A stretch of 64,000 nucleotides of DNA from positions 62,001-126,000 of the forward strand of contig DASTWV010000040.1 in assembly GCA_035765775.1 (NCBI GenBank). The letters run 5' to 3'. This DNA comes from Actinomycetota bacterium (GTDB taxonomy: Bacteria; Actinomycetota; CADDZG01; JAHWKV01; JAOPZY01). The notes beneath the pieces are model-generated. The model did not search any database and was not told the DNA's origin. It saw nothing but the letters and a program-made list of their open reading frames with translations. The position numbers and the translations under genes were made by a program. This document shows positions 57,899 to 64,000 of the stretch, piece after piece; within the stretch, counting starts at the first letter, position 1; each line of letters starts with the position of its first letter.

Positions 57899-59116
57899 TC
57901 ATGGAAGAAGCGTACCCAGCTGCACGGCATGGTCCCCGAAGCGGCGGCGGATTTCGTCGAGGGCACCCTCGGCCGCCGGCCAGCGCGGACCGCCCTCCAG
58001 GGAGATCTGCTCCGAGGCCGGCCAGTCGCCCAGCTGGCCCACCGAAACGCCCAGAAGGCGCACCCTCACATTGGAGGGGCTGGTGGCCGACGCCTTCAGT
58101 GCGGTGGCGCACAGGCTCCGGGCGGTGGCATAGATCGGGGCCGTGGAGTCCACCTCCCAGGCCAGGGTCCGTGCCCGGGTCACCGTCACGAAGGAGGCGT
58201 AGCGCACCTTCACCGTGATGGTCCGGCCGCTGATGCCCTGCCCGCGCAGCCGGGAGGACACCCGGTCGGCCAGGCCCAGCAGGCCCCGGGCGATCTCCTC
58301 GTCGGCCACCAGGTCCCGCTCGAAGGTCTCCTCGGCCCCCACCGACTTGCGGGGCGGGTCGGCCACCACCCTACGGTCGTCGATCCCCGCCGCCAGCTTG
58401 GCGATCTGGGTACCGAGCGACCCGAGCGCCCGGGTAAGCGTCTCGGGGGGCACCGCCGCGATGTCGCCGATGGTACGCAGGCCCAGGCGGTCCAGCAGCT
58501 CCTTGGTGCGTTCCCCCACCCCCCACAGCTCGCCCGCGGGGAGCGGGTGCAGGAAGGCCTCGACCCGGTCGGGCTCGACCAGCACCAGCCCGTCCGGCTT
58601 CGCCCGCCGGGAGGCCAGCTTGGCGAGGAACTTGTTGGGCGCCAGCCCGGCGGAGACCACCAGACCGGTGGCCTCGGTGACTGCGTGGCGGAGCGCCCGG
58701 GCCAGCTCCACGGGCCCGTCGGGGCCGGGCCACATCCGGCTGGCCCCCCGGAGGTCGAGGAAGGCCTCGTCCAGGGCGAGGGGCTCCACCACCGGCGAGA
58801 ACGAGTCGAAGACCTCCCGCACCATCCGGGAGTAGCGGGGGTAGGCCTCGAAGTCCGGGGAGACGAAGATGCCGTGCGGGCAGAGCCGGCGGGCCCGGGA
58901 GGTCGGCATCGCCGAGGTGACCCCGAACCGGCGGGCCTCGTAGGAGGCCGAGGTGACCACGCCGCGGGACGACGTGCCCCCCACGATGACCGGCTTGCCG
59001 GCCAGGGAGGGGTTCTTCAGGATCTCGACCGAGGCGTAGAAGGCGTCGAGGTCGGCGTGCAGCACAGGCGTCGGCCATCGCTCCGCCTCCGGCACGGCTG
59101 TCTCGGGCCGGCTCAC
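57899..59116 (-). CDS. dinB: DNA polymerase IV (Y-family, DinB)
   Basis: 405 aa from GTG 59116, overlapping the dnaE stop (GTGA). Translesion polymerase. Catalytic carboxylates are intact: VLHADLDAFYASVEIL (metal Asp, start of palm) and VEPLALDEAFLDL (Asp-Glu pair). GLAPNKFLAKLASRRAKPDGLVLV, the HhH region LWGVGERTKELLDRLGLRTIGDIA, and the little-finger domain from about 250 follow. Unlike ImuB, the polymerase site is complete. The C-terminus lacks an obvious QLxLF clamp motif, though QISLEGGPRW could serve. A weak hairpin (57866-57887) follows the stop. Confidence 0.94.
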   Translation of the reverse strand: MSRPETAVPEAERWPTPVLHADLDAFYASVEILKNPSLAGKPVIVGGTSSRGVVTSASYEARRFGVTSAMPTSRARRLCPHGIFVSPDFEAYPRYSRMVREVFDSFSPVVEPLALDEAFLDLRGASRMWPGPDGPVELARALRHAVTEATGLVVSAGLAPNKFLAKLASRRAKPDGLVLVEPDRVEAFLHPLPAGELWGVGERTKELLDRLGLRTIGDIAAVPPETLTRALGSLGTQIAKLAAGIDDRRVVADPPRKSVGAEETFERDLVADEEIARGLLGLADRVSSRLRGQGISGRTITVKVRYASFVTVTRARTLAWEVDSTAPIYATARSLCATALKASATSPSNVRVRLLGVSVGQLGDWPASEQISLEGGPRWPAAEGALDEIRRRFGDHAVQLGTLLP

Positions 59117-62100
59117 CGGCCCGCCGACCCCGGGCTGGCGTGCCAGAACTTGACGGCCGGGCCCCGATCCTGCTGGCCGCCCTCCTTCTTCAGCTTCGCC
59201 AGGTCGATGACCTCCTCCCCCACCACCGACACCCCCCGGGCCCCCGTCCGGCGCAGGGTGCCCCGTACGGCGAGTATCCACCCGTCGAACACGCACCGGG
59301 CGTAGCGGGCCTGGGCCTCCTCGAACAGGGCGATCTCGGCGACCCCGGTCCCGTCGTCCAGCGACAGGAAGATCACCCGCTTGCCCGAGCGGATTGGCGG
59401 GGTCTGGGTGGCCACCTTCACCCCGGCCACCACGATCGGCGTGTTGCCCCGGCGCCGGAGGAGCTGGGCGGCCGGCGTCCAGCCCACTTGGCGCAGCTCC
59501 TCGCCGTAGAACTCGACCAGGTGGTGGGAGGCGTCCATGCCCAGCACCTCCAGCTCGGCCTCCACCCGCTCCCGGGGCGTGTAGTCCGCCAGGCCGGGGA
59601 GGCGGATCTGTTCGGCGACGGCCAGGTCGAAGCTCAGCTGCGTCACTCCGGCGCTCCGCCCCTGGCTACGCTGTCCCCCCTCCCGCTCCCGGGCAGCCCA
59701 GGCCTCCTCGATCTGCCACCACAGCTCCCTTCTTGGCCGTCGGGTGATCGAGTCGAACGCCCCGCAGTGCACCAGGGCCTCCACCACTGGCCGGGAGACC
59801 GCCGCCCGCCGGCAGAAATCGCCGAAGTCCTTCCAGGGGCGGCCCTGCAGGATCGAGGCGATCTCGTCCTTCGAGATGCCCTTGACGTCCTGGAGGGCGA
59901 GGCGGATGCCGGCACCCTCCGTTTCGTGATCCAGAGGCGTTCGTTCCACCCGGTAGTCCGCCCAGGAGGCGTTGACGTCCACACCCAGGATCGGCACCCC
60001 GTGCGCCCGGGCGTCGGCGAGGATCGCCCGCCGGGGGTACATCCCGGGGTCATGGGTCAGCACCCCGCAGTAGAACTCGGCCGGGTGGTGGGCCTTCAGC
60101 CAGCACGACTGGTAGGTGGGCACGGCGAACGCCGCGGCGTGCGCCTTGCAGAACCCGAAGGAGGCGAAGGCGGCCAGCTCCTTCCAGACCCGCTCGGCCG
60201 CCTCCCGCTTCCAGCCCCGGGCCACCGCCTGGTCCAGCAGCTCGGGGCCGACGGTGGCCAGCGCCTCCGGCTTGTCGAGGAGCCGGCGGATGCGGTCGGC
60301 CTCGCCCAGGTCCCTGCCGTTCATGGCGGCGATGATCCGCATCACCTGCTCGTGGTAGACGACCACGCCTTGGGTCTCGGCCAGGATCGGCCGGAGCGAC
60401 GGGTGGGCGTAGGCCGCCGGCGCCAGGCCCATGCGGCGCTCGATGAAGGGCCGCACCATGTCGGACTTCATCGGGCCCGGGCGGAACAGCGAGATGTCGA
60501 CGATCAGGTCCTCGAAGGCGTCGGGCTGGAACTTGCCCAGCAGCTCCCGCTGGCCGGGCGACTCGATCTGGAAGCACCCGAGGGTGTCCGAGGCCCGGAT
60601 CAGGTCGAAGGTGGCCCCGTCGGTGCGCTCCAGGGTGTCGATGTCGGGCCGGGTGCCGTCGATCCGCTCGACCTCGTCCAGGGTGTGGGCGATCGTCGAG
60701 AGCATGCGCACCCCCAACACATCGAGCTTGGCCAGCCCGAGGGCCTCAACGTCGTCCTTGTCGAACTGCGAGACCAGGAACCCCTCGTAGGAGCGCTGCA
60801 TCGGCATGAGGGCGGGGAGGGCCTCGTCGGAGAGGATCACCCCGGAGGGGTGCAACGCCAGGTGGCGGGGGTAGCCATCGAGGCGGGAGGCCAGGTCGAA
60901 GAGGGTCTCCAGCCGGGAGGCGGGCAGGGTGAGCTCGGCCACCTCGGGCAGCGCCTCCAGGGCATCGGGGATGGCGCCCGCCGAGATGTGCGGGAAGGCC
61001 TTGGCCACCAGGTCCACCTCGCTGGGCGGCAGCCCGAGGGCCTTGCCCACCTCCCGCAGGGCGGCCCGGGCCCGGAAGGTCTCCATCATCGCCACCATGG
61101 CGCAGCGCTTGCCGTAGGTGGCCAGGATGTAGGCGTTGACCTCCTCCCGGCGGGCGGACTCGAAGTCCACGTCGATGTCGGGGATCTCCTTGCGGTGCTC
61201 GTTCAGGAAGCGCTCGAAGACCAGGCCGTAGCGGATCGGGTCCACGTCGGAGATCCCCAGCACGAAGGCCACCAGCGACCCGGCCGCCGACCCCCGGCAG
61301 GCACACCGGATGGCGAGCTCCTTCTTGGCATGCTCGACGATGTCGGCCACCAGCAGGAAGTAGCCGCAGAACCCGCCCCGCCGGATGGCCCGCAGCTCGG
61401 TCTGGAGGCGGTCCTCGATGGTCCGGGTGAGCTTTCCCGCTACCGGGGGGTAGCGCCGCCGGACCCCCTCCCAGCACCGGCGGGCGAGGATCTCGGTGGA
61501 GGACATCGTCCCGGAGGCCCCGCCCCGTTCGGCGGGCAGCGAGGGGAAGTGGAAGGTGCCGAAGGGCAGCTCGTAGGCACAGCGCTCCGCCACCCGGGCG
61601 GCCCCGGCGATGGCCTCCGGCGGGTGCAGCGCCCGCATGGCGGCCGGGGGCTTCAGGTCGTACTCGGCGTTGGTCCGGGGGGCGGTGGCGGGCGAGAGCG
61701 CCACGATGCGCCGGATGCAGTCCAGCACCTCGTGCATGACGGCGTCGGAGCGGTCGGCGTAGTGCACGTTGTTGGTGGCCACCACGTCGGCCCCCAGCTG
61801 CCGGGCGATGTCGAGCAGGTGGGCGGTGCGCTCGGCGTCGCCCGGTTCCAGGTGGTTGGCGACCTCGATGGCGAAGTCCGCCCCGAACACCTCCCGCCAG
61901 CGCCGGGCCGCGGCGGCGGCCTCCTCGGCCCGCCCGAGCCCCGCCAGCCAGGGCACCTCCCCCCGGGTGCAGCCCGAGAGCGCCACCAAGCCCTGGGCGT
62001 GCTCGGCGATCGCCGCGAAGCTGGTCCGGGGCCGCCGGCCGGGAGGCAGCGACTGCGCCCGCTCGTCGAGGTGCATGGCGGTCACCAGGGCGCACAGGTT

Positions 62101-62361
62101 GGCCCACCCCTGGGCGTCCTTGGCCAGCAGGACGGCGTGGTAGCCCTCACCCCACTCCACCTCGGCGCCCAGGATGGGGCGGATCCCTGCCGCCCGGCAG
62201 GCCTGCGAGAAGCGCACCGCCCCGTACATGCCGTCGTGGTCGGTGAGCGCCAGCGCCCCCATGCCCTGCTCGGCGGCCCGCTGGGCGAGGTCGTCCACCC
62301 GGGCCGCCCCTTCCCGGAGCGAGTAGTGGGAGTGGACATGGAGATGGACGAAGGGATCCAC
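59113..62361 (-). CDS. DNA polymerase III alpha subunit, DnaE2-like (error-prone)
   Basis: 1082 aa, GTG start at 62361. PHP domain HLHVHSHYSLREGAARVDDL and LALTDHDGMYGAVRFSQACR; polymerase palm with the Asp motif EIPDIDVDFESARREEV; fingers and beta-binding domain follow, with an OB fold near the end (VVAGVKVATQTPPIRSGKRV). The length and the DHDGMYGAVRF-type N-terminus fit DnaE2, the damage-inducible alpha subunit, better than the ~1180-residue replicative DnaE1. Context agrees: it lies in a LexA-boxed operon between DUF6504 and dinB. The replicative DnaE is expected elsewhere. Confidence 0.93.
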   Translation of the reverse strand: MDPFVHLHVHSHYSLREGAARVDDLAQRAAEQGMGALALTDHDGMYGAVRFSQACRAAGIRPILGAEVEWGEGYHAVLLAKDAQGWANLCALVTAMHLDERAQSLPPGRRPRTSFAAIAEHAQGLVALSGCTRGEVPWLAGLGRAEEAAAAARRWREVFGADFAIEVANHLEPGDAERTAHLLDIARQLGADVVATNNVHYADRSDAVMHEVLDCIRRIVALSPATAPRTNAEYDLKPPAAMRALHPPEAIAGAARVAERCAYELPFGTFHFPSLPAERGGASGTMSSTEILARRCWEGVRRRYPPVAGKLTRTIEDRLQTELRAIRRGGFCGYFLLVADIVEHAKKELAIRCACRGSAAGSLVAFVLGISDVDPIRYGLVFERFLNEHRKEIPDIDVDFESARREEVNAYILATYGKRCAMVAMMETFRARAALREVGKALGLPPSEVDLVAKAFPHISAGAIPDALEALPEVAELTLPASRLETLFDLASRLDGYPRHLALHPSGVILSDEALPALMPMQRSYEGFLVSQFDKDDVEALGLAKLDVLGVRMLSTIAHTLDEVERIDGTRPDIDTLERTDGATFDLIRASDTLGCFQIESPGQRELLGKFQPDAFEDLIVDISLFRPGPMKSDMVRPFIERRMGLAPAAYAHPSLRPILAETQGVVVYHEQVMRIIAAMNGRDLGEADRIRRLLDKPEALATVGPELLDQAVARGWKREAAERVWKELAAFASFGFCKAHAAAFAVPTYQSCWLKAHHPAEFYCGVLTHDPGMYPRRAILADARAHGVPILGVDVNASWADYRVERTPLDHETEGAGIRLALQDVKGISKDEIASILQGRPWKDFGDFCRRAAVSRPVVEALVHCGAFDSITRRPRRELWWQIEEAWAAREREGGQRSQGRSAGVTQLSFDLAVAEQIRLPGLADYTPRERVEAELEVLGMDASHHLVEFYGEELRQVGWTPAAQLLRRRGNTPIVVAGVKVATQTPPIRSGKRVIFLSLDDGTGVAEIALFEEAQARYARCVFDGWILAVRGTLRRTGARGVSVVGEEVIDLAKLKKEGGQQDRGPAVKFWHASPGSAGR

Positions 62362-62394
62362 TGAATTCAGGTGGGTTCTCGGGCGGGACCGGGC

Positions 62395-62433
62395 GCGAGT
62401 GCAGATGGCGAGTGCAGATGGCGAGTGCAGATG
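62395..62433. repeat. 13-bp tandem repeat x3 upstream of dnaE
   Basis: gcgagtgcagatg three times in a row, plus gcgag, within the 106-bp gap between the DUF6504 stop and the dnaE start. Because 13 is not a multiple of three and the region is non-coding, slippage is tolerated there. Confidence 0.92.
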
Positions 62434-62467
62434 GCGAGGAAGGGGTAGGCGGCCTAGTGCGGTGCCC

Positions 62468-62791
62468 TCAGTCCCACACCCTCGCCAGCCGCCAGGCCTT
62501 GGCCCCGGTGGGCCCGGGGGCTCCTGTGGGCCCGGAGACGCCGGAAGCGGTCAGGCGGTCGAAGGTAAGGTCATAGGTAAGGTCGTAGACGCCTCCCTCC
62601 GCCTCGACCCGGAAGCACTCCCGGTCCCGCGCGCGCTGCGGGTCCCACCACTCCCCTGCCTCCCTCCAGTACTTGAGGAGGCCCCCGACGACGTAGCGCC
62701 GCCCCCGCCAGGAGAACGCCGAAGGCTGGCGCAGGCCGGGCCCTGGTTCGGCCCATTCGACGTCGATCTGGTCGTTGTAGCGTTTGGTCAC
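62468..62791 (-). CDS. DUF6504 family protein of the DNA-damage polymerase cassette
   Basis: 107 aa, GTG start at 62791. Small basic-acidic protein: KRYNDQIDVEW, then PSAFSWRGRRYVVGGLLKYWREAGEWW and DRECFRVEAEGGVYDLTYDL, then a short GPTGAPGPTGA collagen-like stretch before the end. As I recall the family, DUF6504 proteins accompany dnaE2 and Y-family polymerase genes in actinobacteria, and this is the same arrangement. Biochemical role unknown, perhaps an adaptor in the mutasome. Expression should be damage-inducible through the box at 62803. Confidence 0.8.
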   Translation of the reverse strand: MTKRYNDQIDVEWAEPGPGLRQPSAFSWRGRRYVVGGLLKYWREAGEWWDPQRARDRECFRVEAEGGVYDLTYDLTFDRLTASGVSGPTGAPGPTGAKAWRLARVWD

Positions 62792-62802
62792 AGGGCGTCC
62801 TC

Positions 62803-62814
62803 GAACGTGTGTTC
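62803..62814 (-). promoter_or_regulatory. LexA-like (SOS) box of the DUF6504-dnaE-dinB operon
   Basis: GAAC-GTGT-GTTC; with flanks, CGAACGTGTGTTCC matches all positions of the CGAACRNRYGTTYC consensus. It lies 12 bp before the DUF6504 start and just downstream of a good promoter. Confidence 0.85.
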
Positions 62815-62829
62815 CGAGAGGGGAGGAGC

Positions 62830-62859
62830 ACCGTACACCTGTTCGTGCAGCCCTGTCAA
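62830..62859 (-). promoter_or_regulatory. Promoter of the DUF6504-dnaE-dinB operon
   Basis: Minus strand TTGACA (62854-62859), 18-base spacer, TACGGT (62830-62835). It begins right after the toxin gene stop and precedes the LexA-like box. Confidence 0.65.
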
Positions 62860-62894
62860 GATCGGGAAAACGTGAGCCGGAAGGGTGAGGCCGG

Positions 62895-63308
62895 TCAGGG
62901 AAGGAGCTCGAAGGCCGCCCGGTGGGACGGGCACACCACGCTGAAGTGGCGCCGATCGAGCGTCACGATCACGCCAATCCCCAGCCGTTCGGCTGCCGCC
63001 ACGATGGATGCATCGACCGTCCCGAGCGGCAGGTCCCGGTAACGGGCCACCAGGGTGGCCATGCGCAGCCAGTCCGCGGCGTGGACCGGCTCTGCGATCA
63101 GTGTCCCGGCGGCGAGATCTCCCAAGAAACGCACCTCGGCCTCGACACCCAGCCGGGTTGCCGCCAGATAGGAGACTTCCGATACGACCAGCGTGGGCAC
63201 CATCAACGGCCCGGGATGCTGCTCCAGGAGCGCCCGGCTCGCCGCATGGTGCCGGTCGTCGGCATCGATGGCGGCGTACAGGGGCCCGGCGTCGACTAGG
63301 ACGGCGAT
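62895..63308 (-). CDS. PIN-domain toxin (VapC-like), no usual start codon visible
   Basis: From the codon ATC at 63308 the product is 137 aa with a complete PIN nuclease core: VLVDAGPLYAAID (first Asp), VVSEVSYLAATRLG (Glu), LGTVDASIVAAAERLG (third acid) and VTLDRRHFSVV (fourth). Expected to be an RNase (tRNA or mRNA cleavage) held inactive by the antitoxin. The reading frame has no ATG, GTG or TTG between the preceding in-frame stop and TTG 63206, yet the catalytic Asp lies upstream of 63206. So either a rare start (ATC 63308), a -1 frameshift from the antitoxin, or a sequence error applies. It overlaps the antitoxin end by 13 bases. Confidence 0.78.
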   Translation of the reverse strand: MAVLVDAGPLYAAIDADDRHHAASRALLEQHPGPLMVPTLVVSEVSYLAATRLGVEAEVRFLGDLAAGTLIAEPVHAADWLRMATLVARYRDLPLGTVDASIVAAAERLGIGVIVTLDRRHFSVVCPSHRAAFELLP

Positions 63309-63583
63309 CTTCCGGGCTCCCTCTGCCCGAGTTCCTGCTGCCCGAGTTCCTGCTGCCCGAGTTCCTGCCGCAGAATCTCTTCGAGAATGTCAGAGATGTC
63401 GCTGCGCCCACTGCGGCCTGCCCCCGCTGACAGAAGTTGCCGGCGGGCGGGCCCATCGGCGGCGCTCAGATACTGCGTGATGGCGGCACGTGTCACCTCG
63501 GACACGGTCCGGCCGCTGCTCTGCGCCTCGTGGCGGAGCAGAGCGTCAAGCTCGTCCGGCAGTTTCACGGTGGTCCGCCTCAT
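63296..63583 (-). CDS. Ribbon-helix-helix antitoxin (CopG/VapB-like)
   Basis: 95 aa from ATG 63583. N-terminal RHH DNA-binding domain: MRRTTVKLPDELDALLRHEA (beta strand RTTVKLP) and GRTVSEVTRAAITQYL. The C-terminal region binds the toxin (about 50-80) and ends in QELGQQELGQQELGQ repeats from a 15-bp tandem repeat. It precedes and overlaps the PIN toxin gene. An 18-bp palindrome abuts the start codon and is the expected autoregulatory operator. Confidence 0.85.
   Translation of the reverse strand: MRRTTVKLPDELDALLRHEAQSSGRTVSEVTRAAITQYLSAADGPARRQLLSAGAGRSGRSDISDILEEILRQELGQQELGQQELGQREPGRSPS
63320..63363. repeat. 15-bp tandem repeat x3 at the antitoxin 3' end
   Basis: Three nearly identical units of the form ctgcccgagttcctg lie in frame, encoding GQQEL-type repeats just before the toxin overlap. 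Copy-number change would alter antitoxin length without a frameshift. Confidence 0.9.
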
Positions 63584-63600
63584 GGTATGCCAGCATACCA
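63583..63600. promoter_or_regulatory. 18-bp palindrome at the antitoxin start (operator)
   Basis: TGGTATGC-CA-GCATACCA, perfect 8-bp arms around two bases. The first base is the complement of the A of the antitoxin ATG, so the operator reaches the start codon and any transcript must be leaderless or start further upstream. Confidence 0.8.
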
Positions 63601-63762
63601 ACGGAGACGCAGCCTGCAAAGCATCGCCGAGCGAGTCGGAGTCTGTGAGTGCTGAGGTCCCTATAGCACCCCTAAACACTCACAGGCGACAAGGGCACGG
63701 GATCCGGGGGGTTGCCGCCCCCGCGTGCCAGGATTCGTGCGGGGGTGTCGAAGGGGCGCGTC

Positions 63763-64000
63763 GTGAGAAGGCGGGCACGGTCGGTGGTCGTGGGCCTGGC
63801 GGCCCTCGTCCTTGCCGCGTGCGGCCCGGCCGCCCGCACCACCGTATCGGCCACCTCGCCGCCCGCAGTCGGCGCCCTCACCCTCCTGGACAGCTCTTGG
63901 ACCAGCCCGCAGGCGGGCTGGGTGCTGGCCGATGGCTCGTGCGGGGGAGCGCTGTGCGCAGTCGTGCTGCACACCACCGACCGTGCGGCCACCTGGCGCC
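63763..64000 (+). CDS. Lipoprotein, N-terminal part (continues beyond the window)
   Basis: GTG 63763 preceded by GAAGGGG. MRRRARSVVVGLAALVLAAC is a lipoprotein signal with lipobox LAAC (Cys at residue 20). The following segment, LLDSSWTSPQAGWVLADGSC then CAVVLHTTDRAATWR, resembles the first blade of BNR/sialidase-type beta-propeller proteins (aromatic, GW, TTD-x-TW). Only 79 codons are visible. Divergent from the toxin-antitoxin operon. Confidence 0.7.
   Translation, partial: MRRRARSVVVGLAALVLAACGPAARTTVSATSPPAVGALTLLDSSWTSPQAGWVLADGSCGGALCAVVLHTTDRAATWR

Noticed and set aside
59140-62364. 1074-codon open frame on the plus strand opposite dnaE
   Set aside because: Mirror-image artefact of very high third-position GC: it exactly shadows dnaE, has biased Gly/Pro/His/Arg composition and no recognisable domain, while dnaE on the minus strand has complete catalytic motifs.
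1-64000. tRNA, rRNA, insertion sequences, integrases or prophage genes
   Set aside because: Looked for on both strands; no tRNA cloverleaf, rRNA segment, transposase or integrase was recognised.

Overview
The window is very GC-rich (roughly 70%), densely coded DNA of an actinobacterium. The indicators are a phosphatidylinositol mannoside locus (pgsA-patA-pimA order), SepF and a Wag31/DivIVA-type protein with no ftsA in the division cluster, DUF3040 and DUF6504 proteins, a meso-diaminopimelate-type MurE, and a gene order echoing the Mycobacterium block rel-dtd-apt-sec-yajC-ruvBAC-yebC-pdxT-pdxS-pimA-patA-pgsA. A fused SecDF and several unrecognised membrane proteins fit a deep-branching, probably uncultured lineage better than a classical mycobacterium or streptomycete; that placement is inference.

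Layout. 1-5.5 kb: a truncated ABC substrate-binding gene, a CPBP intramembrane protease and a lipoprotein on the minus strand, facing an unknown five-helix membrane protein on the plus strand, then a 743-residue Ala/Pro/Lys-rich membrane protein. 5.7-26.7 kb: one long minus-strand division and cell-wall (dcw) cluster, in transcription order mraZ, a 63-aa membrane protein, rsmH, ftsL, ftsI, murE, murF, mraY, murD, ftsW, murG, murC, murB, ftsQ, then ftsZ (own promoter), pgeF, yggS, sepF, yggT, divIVA. Most genes overlap by four bases (GTGA, ATGA, TTGA). 26.9-30.1 kb: nhaA, a small secreted protein, an alpha/beta hydrolase and apt. 30.2-37.4 kb: secDF, an HD hydrolase, yajC, a PP2C phosphatase and ruvB-ruvA-ruvC. 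37.6-44.8 kb: an L,D-transpeptidase, a 32-aa membrane peptide, yebC, pdxT, pdxS, a lipoprotein and the PIM genes. 44.9-56.5 kb: an EF-G-like GTPase, a sortase-type cupredoxin, dtd, rel, an HNH nuclease and a MoxR/DUF58/transglutaminase operon. 56.6-64 kb: a MerR regulator, a DUF3040 protein, a DNA-damage polymerase cassette (DUF6504-dnaE-dinB), an RHH/PIN toxin-antitoxin pair and the start of a lipoprotein.

Regulation readable from the sequence includes a MraZ box at mraZ, LexA-like GAAC-N4-GTTC boxes at the polymerase cassette, at ruvC and inside a second candidate promoter of the dcw cluster, a strong ftsZ promoter framed by an 8-bp inverted repeat, and an 18-bp palindrome touching the antitoxin start codon.

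The most unusual global signal is a scatter of short perfect or near-perfect tandem duplications, mostly 12 bp but also 11, 13, 15 and 30 bp. They lie in gene termini, linkers and intergenic spaces, including a 30-bp duplication inside the Rossmann domain of MurD.
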